A stretch of 47,518 nucleotides of DNA, taken from positions 1 through 47,518 of the forward strand of contig CACHYX010000004.1 of NCBI GenBank assembly GCA_902584225.1. The letters run 5' to 3'. Shown piece after piece: positions 7,663 through 16,753 of this stretch. Numbering within the stretch: position 1 is the first letter of the stretch; every line of letters starts with the position of its first letter. The stretch comes from an uncultured Pelagibacteraceae bacterium. GTDB lineage: Bacteria; Pseudomonadota; Alphaproteobacteria; Pelagibacterales; Pelagibacteraceae. The notes beneath the pieces were generated by a model. The model was not told the origin of the DNA and searched no databases. It worked only from the letters and a program-made list of their open reading frames with translations. Position numbers and translations under genes: made by a program.

Positions 7663-8967
7663 ATGTTAGATATAATCATTAAAAATGGTGAATGCTATAT
7701 CGATGGAACTCTAAAGAAAAAAGATATAGGGATACTCAAGAATAAAATTGTAAAAATTGGGGATTTAAAAGATGAATCGAAAGAAGTGTTTGACGCCAAA
7801 GGATTAACTGTATTACCAGGATGTATTGATACACAAGTTCATTTTAGAGAACCAGGATCAACAGATGCGGAGGATTTAAATTCGGGTAGCAAAGCTGCAG
7901 TTATGGGGGGTATAACATCTGTTTTTGAAATGCCAAATACTAATCCACCTACAACAAATTTTGAAGAATTTGACAAAAAAATAAAAATAGGAAAAGGAAT
8001 GTTTTGTAACCATGCGTTTTATTTTGGAGCAACAGCTGAAAATTACACGACCTTGGAAAAACTTAAAGAATTAAAAGGATGTTGTGGAATTAAACTTTTT
8101 GCAGGATCTTCCACTGGTAATTTATTAGTTGATAAAGAAAAAGATATCGAAAAGGTTTTTGAACATGCTTCAAAAGTGGTAGCAGTACATTCTGAAGACG
8201 AGGAAATCTTAAAAATTAGAAAAAAACTTATTGAGGAGGGCAATGTATTATCACATCCAGTTTGGAGAAATGAAGAAGTTGCTATGTCCTCAACTAGGAG
8301 AATCGTTAAAATATCAAAAAGATACAACAAAAGAGCACATATACTCCATGTTACCACTAAAGAAGAAGTTGATTTTTTATCTCAAAACAAAGGTAACATT
8401 ACTTTTGAAATTACTCCTCAACACCTAACTATTTATGCACCTGACTGTTATGAAAATTTAGGAACTTATGCTCAGATGAATCCACCAATTAGAGATAAAT
8501 CGCATTATGATCGTCTTTGGTATGCAGTCAGAAATAATTATAATGATACTATTGGTTCAGACCATGCACCTCACTTAAAAACTAATAAAGATAAGAAGTA
8601 TCCTAATTCCCCATCAGGAATGCCGGGCGTTCAAACTCTTCTTCCTGTGATGCTGGACCATGTAAATAATAAAAAATTAACGATTGAGCAACTAATGAAA
8701 CTAATATGTGAAAATCCTGTCAAAATTTTTGGAATAAAAAATAAAGGATACTTAAAAGAAAATTATGATGCTGATATTACAATTGTAAATTTAAATAAGT
8801 CTATAGAAATTAAAAATGATAACATTAAAAGCAAATGTGGTTGGACACCATTTGATGGCTATATTTTTAAAGGTAAACCGGTTGGTACAATTGTTAATGG
8901 TAAATTTAAAATGAAAGAGGATAAATTAATTGGCGAGCCAGAGGGTAAACCCCTTGAATTCAATTAA
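7663..8967 (+). CDS. pyrC: dihydroorotase-like amidohydrolase (class I / multifunctional-complex type)
   Basis: 434 aa, normal for class I dihydroorotases, which cyclise carbamoyl-aspartate to dihydroorotate in pyrimidine synthesis. Amidohydrolase landmarks are LPGCIDTQVHFREPG near 51-65, the EMPNTNPPT loop, the candidate carbamylated Lys in CGIKLFAGSSTGN, then HSEDEE, HILHVTT and GSDHAPH metal-site segments. The first His of the usual HxH pair is Gln (TQVHFREPG, Q58), so the alpha-metal site is altered; this variant may be a paralogue with a modified substrate or metal use. It has its own promoter candidate. No other pyr gene is nearby. Confidence 0.82.
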   Translation: MLDIIIKNGECYIDGTLKKKDIGILKNKIVKIGDLKDESKEVFDAKGLTVLPGCIDTQVHFREPGSTDAEDLNSGSKAAVMGGITSVFEMPNTNPPTTNFEEFDKKIKIGKGMFCNHAFYFGATAENYTTLEKLKELKGCCGIKLFAGSSTGNLLVDKEKDIEKVFEHASKVVAVHSEDEEILKIRKKLIEEGNVLSHPVWRNEEVAMSSTRRIVKISKRYNKRAHILHVTTKEEVDFLSQNKGNITFEITPQHLTIYAPDCYENLGTYAQMNPPIRDKSHYDRLWYAVRNNYNDTIGSDHAPHLKTNKDKKYPNSPSGMPGVQTLLPVMLDHVNNKKLTIEQLMKLICENPVKIFGIKNKGYLKENYDADITIVNLNKSIEIKNDNIKSKCGWTPFDGYIFKGKPVGTIVNGKFKMKEDKLIGEPEGKPLEFN

Positions 8968-8970
8968 TTA

Positions 8971-8984
8971 AGAGGAAAAATCTG
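8971..8984 (+). promoter_or_regulatory. ribosome-binding site and CTG start of the FkbM gene
   Basis: AGAGGA at 8971-8976, five bases, then CTG at 8982. The later GTG (9009) and ATG (9015) have no purine-rich site upstream and would cut off the first beta strand of the methyltransferase, so CTG is the better start. Confidence 0.5.
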
Positions 8985-9818
8985 CTAAAAAAAAATCTAA
9001 TTTTCGATGTGGGCATGCATAAAGGTGAAGATACAGATTTTTATCTCAAAAAGGGTTTTAATGTTATAGGTTTTGAGGCTGATCCAGAATTAATAGCTCT
9101 ATGTCAGAATAGATTTAAAAATGAAATAGCAAAAAAAAAACTAATCATTGTTGAGGGTGCTATTGTAGATAAAATTTCTAACAAAAAAATAAAATTCTAT
9201 AAAAATAAAGTAAATAGTGTTTGGGGAACTATTTTGTCAGATTGGGCAGAAAGAAATAAGATGAATAAAGCTTCTAGCGAAATAATTTATATAAACGAAG
9301 TTGATTTTTACGGATGTTTAAAAAGATACGGTGTCCCCTATTATCTTAAAATAGATATAGAGGGAATGGACTTACACTGTTGTAAAACATTGTTAAGCTT
9401 TAATGAAAAACCAGATTACATTTCAATAGAGTCTGAGAAGAAAGACTTTAAGTTGCTACTTGATGAAATTCAACTTCTTGAAAAGTTGGGTTATGATAAA
9501 TTTAAAATAGTTCAACAAGATGGTATTTCAAAACAAAAGGAGGACCAAAATACTACTGAGGGTAAATATGTTGATTATAATTTTGTTGAAGGCTCTAGTG
9601 GTCTATTTGGAGACGATCTACCAGGTGATTGGTTAAGTGAAGGACAAGCAAAGAAAAAATATAAAAATATTTTCTTTTTTTATAGATTATTTGGGGACTA
9701 CTCGATCTTAAGAAACTTTATATTAACAAGATTTCTTTTAAAATTGTTCAGAAAATTCACAGGTATACCATGTCCAGGTTGGTATGATACTCACGCAAAA
9801 AAAAGAAGTTTAAAATGA
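8982..9818 (+). CDS. FkbM-family SAM-dependent methyltransferase
   Basis: 278 aa if started at the CTG at 8982, or 269 aa from the GTG at 9009. FkbM proteins O-methylate sugars or polyketides. The N-terminus LIFDVGMHKGEDTDFYLKKG, then FEADPEL, is the SAM-binding motif I and acidic loop; the LIFD strand lies upstream of the GTG, which supports the earlier start. The segment KIDIEGMD (motif with the conserved D-I-E-G) and PDYISIE follow as in the family. The C-terminal 90 residues are lysine-rich and less conserved. It overlaps the next glycosyltransferase by 4 bp (ATGA), so the methyl acceptor is probably a surface glycan made by these neighbours. Confidence 0.85.
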   Translation: MLKKNLIFDVGMHKGEDTDFYLKKGFNVIGFEADPELIALCQNRFKNEIAKKKLIIVEGAIVDKISNKKIKFYKNKVNSVWGTILSDWAERNKMNKASSEIIYINEVDFYGCLKRYGVPYYLKIDIEGMDLHCCKTLLSFNEKPDYISIESEKKDFKLLLDEIQLLEKLGYDKFKIVQQDGISKQKEDQNTTEGKYVDYNFVEGSSGLFGDDLPGDWLSEGQAKKKYKNIFFFYRLFGDYSILRNFILTRFLLKLFRKFTGIPCPGWYDTHAKKRSLK

Positions 9819-10630
9819 TTAAAAAAGAACCTTTAGTTTCCATTTTAATAAATAATTTTAACAAAGAAAATTTTTGTGAAAAGGCTGTTAAATCTGCGAT
9901 CAACCAGAATTACAATAAGCTAGAAGTCATTTTCTATGATGACAATTCTTCAGATCAATCATTAAAAAGAATCGTAACTCTAAAAAAAAAAAATAAATAT
10001 AAAAAAATAAAGATAATTAAGAATAGATTAAGAGGAGAGTTTTCTTCACATAATCAAATAGTTGGAATAAAAAGATCTTTAAAAAAATCTAAAGGTGAAA
10101 TAATTTGCTTACTAGACTCTGATGATTGGTTTAAGAAAAATAAGATTAAGAAAATAGTCGAATTTTTTGGGAATAATAAAAAACAAGATATACTTTTTGA
10201 TAAACCACTTTTTTTCTCAAAAGAAGATATTAAAAAAACTGATATTAAATATGGGAAAAGAGAAAATAGTTGGCCACGATTTCCACCTACAAGCTGTATA
10301 AGTTTGAGAAAAAAAAGTTTAGAATTTGTAATTAGAAAAATCTTTTTCAAAGATTGTCCTGATCTGTGGATTGATTTTAGATTAGCAAGTTTTTATGCAA
10401 TAAAAAAAAATCAATTTAATTTATCAAGTGATTATTTGACTTATTACAGGCAATTACCAAACTCTAATGAAAAAAAGTATGAAAAATTTTTAAATTTTGC
10501 TTGGTGGAATAGAAGAAACCAAGCCTTTAAGTTTATAAATCTTATAAATAAAAAAAATTACAAAAAATACAAGACTTTTGATTTTTATTTAACAAAAATC
10601 ATTTTTGCTTTTTCATCATTTCTAAAATAA
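9815..10630 (+). CDS. family 2 glycosyltransferase
   Basis: 271 aa. GT-A fold: VSILINNFNKENF at the start, then INQNYNKLEVIFYDDNSSD, and the metal-binding acidic motif CLLDSDDWF near residue 100. It probably transfers a sugar from a nucleotide-sugar donor at the cytoplasmic face of the membrane. The C-terminal half is very rich in Lys and Asn, with no clear membrane span. It is translationally coupled to the FkbM gene. The substrate is unknown; a role in a cell-surface polysaccharide is inferred from context. Confidence 0.85.
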   Translation: MIKKEPLVSILINNFNKENFCEKAVKSAINQNYNKLEVIFYDDNSSDQSLKRIVTLKKKNKYKKIKIIKNRLRGEFSSHNQIVGIKRSLKKSKGEIICLLDSDDWFKKNKIKKIVEFFGNNKKQDILFDKPLFFSKEDIKKTDIKYGKRENSWPRFPPTSCISLRKKSLEFVIRKIFFKDCPDLWIDFRLASFYAIKKNQFNLSSDYLTYYRQLPNSNEKKYEKFLNFAWWNRRNQAFKFINLINKKNYKKYKTFDFYLTKIIFAFSSFLK

Positions 10631-10703
10631 GCGAGCACACTCTTGATATTTACATTTTAATGTATTTTAAAATTCTTAATTATAACAAAATTGATTGCTA
10701 GGT

Positions 10704-10709
10704 TATAAT
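10704..10709 (+). promoter_or_regulatory. possible -10 element for the GT4 gene
   Basis: Perfect TATAAT 11 bp before the ATG at 10721, without a convincing -35. The 90-bp gap before this gene also holds a GC-free hairpin, ATTTTAA/TTAAAAT (about 10655-10674). If used, the transcript would be almost leaderless. Confidence 0.3.
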
Positions 10710-10720
10710 TAATTATATAA

Positions 10721-11812
10721 ATGCAGAAAAAACTTATCATATTTATACCCTCAATTGAAGGCGGTGGAGTTGAAAAGAATTTATTTATAATTACAAATTA
10801 TTTGGAAAATAAAATTAATAAAATTTCCGTAGTTACTGTCTCAAATGAATTTAAAAAAAAATTCAATAATAAAATTAATATTGTTTCACCGGTGGCTGAT
10901 TTTTGGAACAGAATAGGAAGGGGAAAAAAGTTTTTTGTTGGATCATTTCTGCTTTTCTTAGAAATTATAAAAGATAGAAATGTTTTAGTTTTTTCTTTCC
11001 AAGGAAATATTTTTTGTACATTATTATGTAAATTGTTAGGTGTAAAAGTAGTTATTAGAGCGAATTCAGCTCCTGATGGATGGCTAGATAGTAAATTTAA
11101 GCATGTACTTTTTCAGTATTTTTTTGCAAAGGCTGATAAAATTATAGTTAATAGTTTAGATTTTAAAAAAAGATTTAAAAAGAAATTTAATATTGATGCT
11201 GAATGCATTTATAATCCATTGAACAAAACCGAAATTATCAAAAAATCAAAAATCAAAGGTAAAATTAAGTTTGATAAAAAAAAATTAAACTTGATAAATA
11301 TAGGCAGATACACCGCCCAAAAAGATCAACTTACCCTTCTTAAAGCCGTTAACAGAATAAAAGATAAAATAAAATTTAATTTATTATTAGTTGGCAGGGG
11401 TGTTGAAAAGGAAAACTTAAAAAAATATATTTATGAAAATAATCTTTCTAAACAAGTTCAATTAATCAATTATCAAGATAATCCTTACAATCTAATTAAA
11501 TCATCTGATATTTTTATATTATCTTCATTGTACGAGGGTTTGCCAAATGTTTTATTAGAAACTCAAACTTTAAAGAAACTTATTATTTCGTCCGACTGTC
11601 CATCTGGACCAAAAGAGATACTTTTAAACGGAAAAGCAGGACTTTTATTTAAAATAGGTGATTATAGAAGATTATCAAATTTAATTCTGTATTACTCAAA
11701 AAACAAGAAATTGTTATCAAAAAAAATTTTAGTTGGTCACAGAAATTTAAAAAGATTTGATTATGATCAAAATCTAAAAAAATATTTAAGTGTTATTAAT
11801 TCTTTAATCTAA
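10721..11812 (+). CDS. family 4 glycosyltransferase
   Basis: 363 aa, GT-B fold. The N-terminus IIFIPSIEGGGVEKNLF is the glycine-rich acceptor-side loop of GT4 enzymes; NIGRYTAQKDQLTLLKA opens the donor domain; LSSLYEGLPNVLLE is the E-x7-E nucleotide-sugar motif. It probably extends an envelope glycan together with the preceding GT2 and FkbM genes, though it is separated from them by 90 bp with its own -10-like box. It ends 16 bp from the convergent prpE gene. Confidence 0.87.
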   Translation: MQKKLIIFIPSIEGGGVEKNLFIITNYLENKINKISVVTVSNEFKKKFNNKINIVSPVADFWNRIGRGKKFFVGSFLLFLEIIKDRNVLVFSFQGNIFCTLLCKLLGVKVVIRANSAPDGWLDSKFKHVLFQYFFAKADKIIVNSLDFKKRFKKKFNIDAECIYNPLNKTEIIKKSKIKGKIKFDKKKLNLINIGRYTAQKDQLTLLKAVNRIKDKIKFNLLLVGRGVEKENLKKYIYENNLSKQVQLINYQDNPYNLIKSSDIFILSSLYEGLPNVLLETQTLKKLIISSDCPSGPKEILLNGKAGLLFKIGDYRRLSNLILYYSKNKKLLSKKILVGHRNLKRFDYDQNLKKYLSVINSLI

Positions 11813-11828
11813 TATTTTCTTTAAAACT

Positions 11829-13730
11829 CTAGCCACTTTTTACTATATTGTTCTTAATTAGATCTTCTTTTATTTCATCTAGGATTGTTGGATCATCAAT
11901 TGTTGGAGGCATTTTATATTCGACATTATCTGCAATTTTTCTTATCGTTCCCCTCAAAATTTTACCTGATCTAGTTTTTGGAAGCCTCTTTATAACTATC
12001 GCAACTTTAAATGCAGCTACTGGACCAATTTTATCTCGGACCATTTGAATACACTCTTTTGAAATTGTTTCATTATCTTTATCCACACCAGCTTTTAATA
12101 CAATAAGTCCGATAGGTAATTGGCCTTTTAATTTATCTGTAACTCCAAGAACTGCACACTCTGCAACTGATTGATGTTCTGATAACACTTCTTCGATTGC
12201 CCCAGTAGATAATCTGTGACCTGCAACATTTATAATGTCATCAGTCCTAGACATAATCCAAATATACCCATCCTCATCAATATGGCCTGCATCATAGGTT
12301 TGATAGTAACCCTTATAATTTGACATATAATTTTCCTCATACCTTTTGTCTGCATTCCAAAGAGTAGGAAATGTTCCTGGAGGCAACGGTAGTTTAACAA
12401 CTATATCTCCCATTTCATTCGGTTTTGCTAAAGTTTGGTCTGATTTAATTACTCTTACATCATAACCCGGTACAGCCTTACATGCGGAGCCATATTTTGT
12501 TTTCATCATTTCAATTCCAGTACAGTTTGAACTAATTGCCCAGCTTGTTTCTGTTTGCCACCAATGGTCAATCACTGGGACTTGAAGTAAATTTTCAGCC
12601 CATTTAATTGTATCAGGATCCGCACGTTCTCCTGCAAGAAATAATGACTTAAAAGAACTTAAATCATATTTTGAAAAAAATTTTCCCTCCGGATCTTCTT
12701 TTTTTATAGCCCTGAATGCAGTTGGTGCTGTAAATAAAGATTTAATTTTGTAGTCTGAAATCATTTTCCAAAAAGCACCAGCATCAGGAGTTCCTACAGG
12801 CTTTCCTTCAAATAAGACAGTTGTGCAACCTTTAAATAAAGGAGCATAAACAATATAAGAATGACCTACGATCCAACCAATGTCACTCGCAGACCACCAA
12901 ACATCATCTTCATCTATGTTATAAATATTCTTCATGGTCCATTTAAGAGCCACTATATGACCACCAATATCTCTTACAATTCCTTTTGGAACACCAGTAG
13001 TGCCCGATGTATAAAGAATATAAGCATATTCATTTGAATTCATCTCTACACAATCTGTCTCTTTTGCATTTGACAAAGCTTCATCCCAACTGATTTCTTT
13101 TGGAGCGTTTAAATTTACTTCATGGCCCTTTCTTTGAAAAAAAATAACTTTGTCAATTGAATGATTTGCACGTTTTAATGCTCCATCTACAAGTGGTCTA
13201 TATTCTACAGTTCTTCCAGGCTCGAAACCGCAGGATGAGGTTATTAATATTTTGGCTTTACTATCATCAATACGACTTGCAAGTTCGTTAGAGGCAAATC
13301 CACCAAAAACTACTGAGTGAATAACACCGATTCTACTACATGCTAGCATGGCTACAACAGCTTCAGGCACCATTGGCATATAAATAATAGCTCTATCACC
13401 TTTTTTAAGACCTTGATTTTTTAAGGCTCCTGCAAATTTCGAAACTTTTGACCGAAGTTCATTGTAAGTAAACTTTGCTTTGTTACCTGTAATTGGACTA
13501 TCGTAAATAAGAGCAGTTTTTTCCCCTAAACCGTTATCAATGTGGAAATCTAATGCATTATAGCAAGTATTCGTTGATCCATCCTCGAACCATTTGTAGA
13601 ATGGGGGATTAGTCTTATTTAAAATCTTAGTTGGCTTTTTAAACCAGAATATATCTTCCGATACATCCCTCCAAAATTCGTCTGGCTTTGATATAGATTG
13701 GTTGTAAATTTGCTCAAATTTCTTGCTCAT
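11829..13730 (-). CDS. prpE: propionyl-CoA synthetase (PrpE-type acyl-CoA ligase)
   Basis: 633 aa, the length of PrpE and acetyl-CoA synthetases. It activates propionate (or acetate) with ATP and CoA via an acyl-adenylate. Motifs are the AMP-binding P-loop YILYTSGTTGVPKG, the WWSASDIGW and VIDHWWQTE adenylate-binding segments, the hinge DDIINVAGHRLSTG, and the acetylatable lysine context LPKTRSGK near the C-terminus. The N-terminal NPPFYKWFEDGSTNTCYNALD and GCTTVLFEGKPVGTPD text matches PrpE more closely than Acs. Monocistronic here, divergent from proteorhodopsin across 215 bp. No methylcitrate-cycle genes lie in the window. Confidence 0.88.
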   Translation of the reverse strand: MSKKFEQIYNQSISKPDEFWRDVSEDIFWFKKPTKILNKTNPPFYKWFEDGSTNTCYNALDFHIDNGLGEKTALIYDSPITGNKAKFTYNELRSKVSKFAGALKNQGLKKGDRAIIYMPMVPEAVVAMLACSRIGVIHSVVFGGFASNELASRIDDSKAKILITSSCGFEPGRTVEYRPLVDGALKRANHSIDKVIFFQRKGHEVNLNAPKEISWDEALSNAKETDCVEMNSNEYAYILYTSGTTGVPKGIVRDIGGHIVALKWTMKNIYNIDEDDVWWSASDIGWIVGHSYIVYAPLFKGCTTVLFEGKPVGTPDAGAFWKMISDYKIKSLFTAPTAFRAIKKEDPEGKFFSKYDLSSFKSLFLAGERADPDTIKWAENLLQVPVIDHWWQTETSWAISSNCTGIEMMKTKYGSACKAVPGYDVRVIKSDQTLAKPNEMGDIVVKLPLPPGTFPTLWNADKRYEENYMSNYKGYYQTYDAGHIDEDGYIWIMSRTDDIINVAGHRLSTGAIEEVLSEHQSVAECAVLGVTDKLKGQLPIGLIVLKAGVDKDNETISKECIQMVRDKIGPVAAFKVAIVIKRLPKTRSGKILRGTIRKIADNVEYKMPPTIDDPTILDEIKEDLIKNNIVKSG

Positions 13731-13811
13731 AATTAATGACTCAAAATCTTGTTATTTAAGGCTTTTTCTACGTGTTAGTTGCATTTAATTTCAAAAAGCG
13801 AGTAAAATCAA

Positions 13812-13848
13812 CCTAAATTAGTCCTAAATAACTCTTCTAATAACTCTT
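13812..13848. repeat. short direct repeats upstream of proteorhodopsin
   Basis: CCTAAAT at 13812-13818 and 13823-13829 (11-bp period), and AATAACTCTT at 13827-13836 and 13839-13848 (12-bp period). Spacing near one helical turn suggests a possible regulator site in the prpE/proteorhodopsin intergenic region. Confidence 0.4.
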
Positions 13849-13897
13849 TATATTTGATAATAGGACCCCAACTTTGATCTAAATTGAGTTTAGGTCG

Positions 13898-13915
13898 TAG
13901 TTTAAATTTAAACTA
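13898..13915. promoter_or_regulatory. perfect 18-bp palindrome in the proteorhodopsin leader
   Basis: TAGTTTAAATTTAAACTA is a perfect inverted repeat ending 30 bp before the proteorhodopsin ATG. It could be an operator or a hairpin in the 5' leader. In DNA this AT-rich some such palindromes arise by chance. Confidence 0.4.
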
Positions 13916-13932
13916 ACAAAAAACTAACTAAA

Positions 13933-13939
13933 GAGGGAG
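13933..13939 (+). promoter_or_regulatory. strong Shine-Dalgarno of proteorhodopsin
   Basis: GAGGGAG six bases before the ATG at 13946, one of the strongest ribosome-binding sites in the window, in keeping with a highly expressed membrane protein. Confidence 0.7.
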
Positions 13940-13945
13940 TTTTTT

Positions 13946-14719
13946 ATGAATAAACTAAAATTGTTTGCATTAGCAGCATTAGCTCTAGTGGGCTTTGCTG
14001 GTGCGGCAAACGCAGCAGAGACTGTTCTGTTAGCTACGGATGACCTTGTAGGAATATCATTTTGGTTAATTTCTATGGGTATGGCTGCAGCAACTGTCTT
14101 TTTCTTTATGGAAAGAGGTTCAGTAGCTGGTGGTTGGAAAACATCTATAACAGTTGCAGGTCTAGTAACAGGTGTTGCATTTGTTCACTACATGTACATG
14201 AGAGAAGTATGGATCATTACAGGTGACTCACCAACAGTGTACAGATACATTGACTGGTTAATTACAGTACCGTTACAAATGATTGAGTTTTATCTAATAT
14301 TAGCAGCGATAAGAAAAGTACCTTCAGGAATTTTCTGGAGATTACTAATCGGATCAGTGGTAATGCTAGTAGGTGGATACTTAGGAGAAGCAGGTTACAT
14401 CAACGCTACACTTGGTTTCGTAATCGGTATGGCTGGATGGATCTACATCTTATATGAAGTATTCTCAGGTGAAGCTGGTAAAGCAGCATCTAAGAGTGGT
14501 AACAAAGCACTTGTTACAGCTTTCGGTGCAATGAGAATGATCGTAACAATCGGTTGGGCAATTTACCCATTAGGTTACATTTTTGGTTACCTAACAGGTG
14601 GAATTGATGCAGCTTCATTGAACATCATTTACAATTTAGCTGACTTTATTAACAAGATCGCATTCGGTCTAGTTATTTGGGCAGCTGCAGTTTCAAGTAC
14701 ACCAGCGAGAGCTAGATAA
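13946..14719 (+). CDS. proteorhodopsin (light-driven proton pump, blue-type)
   Basis: 257 aa with an N-terminal signal peptide (cleavage near ANA, residue 23) and seven membrane helices. Key residues, with green-proteorhodopsin numbering six lower: H81 (H75), R100 (R94), D103 proton acceptor (D97), E114 proton donor (E108), D233 (D227), and retinal-binding K237 (K231) in LADFINKIAF. The acceptor/donor pair D/E marks an outward H+ pump. Residue 111 (equivalent of 105) is Gln in the segment DWLITVPLQMIEF, which in characterised proteins tunes absorption to blue. Codons are unusual for the window: Tyr is TAC 11 times and TAT twice. A strong terminator follows, so ferredoxin downstream is probably expressed less. 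Retinal-synthesis genes are not in the window. Confidence 0.98.
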   Translation: MNKLKLFALAALALVGFAGAANAAETVLLATDDLVGISFWLISMGMAAATVFFFMERGSVAGGWKTSITVAGLVTGVAFVHYMYMREVWIITGDSPTVYRYIDWLITVPLQMIEFYLILAAIRKVPSGIFWRLLIGSVVMLVGGYLGEAGYINATLGFVIGMAGWIYILYEVFSGEAGKAASKSGNKALVTAFGAMRMIVTIGWAIYPLGYIFGYLTGGIDAASLNIIYNLADFINKIAFGLVIWAAAVSSTPARAR

Positions 14720-14740
14720 TTAAAATTATCTTAATTTTAA

Positions 14741-15114
<374 letters not shown>

Positions 15115-15115
<1 letters not shown>

Positions 15116-16134
15116 TGATTAAAACAGATGCGTTAATTATTGGAGCTGGACCAACTGGTCTTTTTACTGCACACCAATTAAAATTAATTGGTTTAGATTG
15201 TGAGATCGTTGATAACTTAGATAAAATAGGTGGACAATGTATAGAACTTTACCCTGACAAACCAATTTATGATATTCCAGCAGTTCCAGAATGTACAGGC
15301 GAAGAGCTTACTAAAAATTTAATTAATCAACTAAAACCATTTAATATTAAATTTCATTTATCTGAAAGGGTTGATGAAGTAAAAAAAGATGGTAATAAGT
15401 GGATTGTTAAGACAAATAAAGGAACTTCTTTTACTACACCAAATGTCATAATTGCGGGTGGAGTTGGATCATTTGAACCAAGAAAATTTTCAGTTGAGGG
15501 TCAAGAAAAATTTGAAAATAAATCAATTTTATATTCAATAAAGGATAAAAATATTTTTAAAGACAAAACAGTTTCAATTTTCGGTGGTGGGGACAGTGCT
15601 TTAGATTGGGCTGTTGAACTGTCAAATAATTGTAATGTTAATCTGATACATAGAAGGGATGAATTTAGAGGCGCTCAGGCAACTGTTGATAAAGTACATG
15701 AGCTAGCAAAATCGAAAAAGATAAATCTTTTTACTAAATTTCAATTAAAAAAACTTAATGGTTCAAATGAAATTGAAAGTATAGATATTGAAGATGATGA
15801 TAAAAATATTAAAAATTTAAAAACAGATTATGTAATAGGTTTTTTTGGGCTTATTATGCAGTTAGGACCAATTGCAAATTGGGGGCTAAATATTAATAAA
15901 AAAACAGTCGAAGTTGATACTGAAAAATTCGAAACAAACCAAAAAGGGATTTATGCTGTTGGTGATATTTGTAACTATCCAGGGAAATTAAAATTAATTT
16001 TATCAGGTTTCCACGAAGGGGCTTTAGCAGCAAGGGCATGTTTCAAATTAGCTAGGCCAAATGAGAAATATCGTTTTGAGTTTACAACATCTTCAAAAGC
16101 TATTAAAAACAGACTTGGCGTAAAAGGTGATTGA
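15115..16134 (+). CDS. ferredoxin-NADP+ reductase, thioredoxin-reductase-like type
   Basis: 339 aa flavoprotein. The FAD-binding GAGPTG near residue 9, the second nucleotide-binding FGGGDSALD near 157, the NADPH phosphate-binding HRRDEFRGAQ, and the C-terminal FAD contact YAVGDI are all present. There is no CxxC redox pair between the domains, which excludes thioredoxin reductase and fits the YumC-type ferredoxin-NADP+ reductases. It follows the ferredoxin with a one-base overlap, so it most likely moves electrons between NADPH and that ferredoxin. It overlaps the GST gene at its 3' end. Confidence 0.92.
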
Positions 16135-16753
16135 GCTTTTTACAGCAGATACGCCTAATGGAAAAAAGATCTCAATTATGCTTGAGGAAATTCAATACGA
16201 TTACAAAGTTACGAAGGTTAATCTGTTTAAAAATGAACAATTTAACCTTGAGTTTAAAAAGATAAGCCCATTTAATAAGATCCCTGTAATAAAAGATCAT
16301 GATAGCGATAAAACAATTTTTGAGTCTGGTGCAATCTTGATCTACCTGGGTAATAAAAGTGGTAAGTTTTATGACGAAAAAAATAGAGACCAAATCAATC
16401 AATGGTTAATGGCCCAGATGGGATATGTTGGACCAATGTTAGGTCAACATCACCAGTTTCATCATTATAATCCTGGAAAAAGTAAATTTGGGGAAGATAG
16501 ATATTTTAAAATTTCAAAGGCAATCTATAACGATTTAGATCTAAGATTATCACAATCAAAATTTTTAGCAGGTGAAGAGTACACAATTGCTGACATAGCT
16601 ACATGGCCATGGATTGCTAGGCATGACTGGCATGATATCGGTTTAAAGAAATACAAAAATTTGACGAGATGGTATAATGATATTGCAGGAAGAGCAGCGG
16701 TTATCAAAGGTTACGATTTTATGAATAAAGGAGAAAAAATATCTTTTCCCTAA
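16127..16753 (+). CDS. glutathione S-transferase-like protein (YfcG/Nu-class type)
   Basis: 208 aa. The N-terminal thioredoxin-fold domain has the TPNGKK active-site segment near residues 9-14, typical of the Nu-class (YfcG) disulfide-bond reductases, which use Thr/Asn instead of a catalytic Cys. NKIPVI and ESGAILIYL follow as the glutathione-binding cis-Pro and Ser motifs. The all-alpha C-terminal domain contains FLAGEEYTIADIATWPW. Starts with GTG inside the end of the reductase gene (8-bp overlap), so it belongs to the same ferredoxin-reductase operon. The 3' end overlaps convergent dksA by 4 bp. Confidence 0.88.
   Translation: MIELFTADTPNGKKISIMLEEIQYDYKVTKVNLFKNEQFNLEFKKISPFNKIPVIKDHDSDKTIFESGAILIYLGNKSGKFYDEKNRDQINQWLMAQMGYVGPMLGQHHQFHHYNPGKSKFGEDRYFKISKAIYNDLDLRLSQSKFLAGEEYTIADIATWPWIARHDWHDIGLKKYKNLTRWYNDIAGRAAVIKGYDFMNKGEKISFP

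Noticed and set aside
10655..10674. Terminator between the GT2 and GT4 genes
   Set aside because: The hairpin ATTTTAA/TTAAAAT has no GC pairs and no proper T tract, so it is not convincing in DNA this AT-rich.
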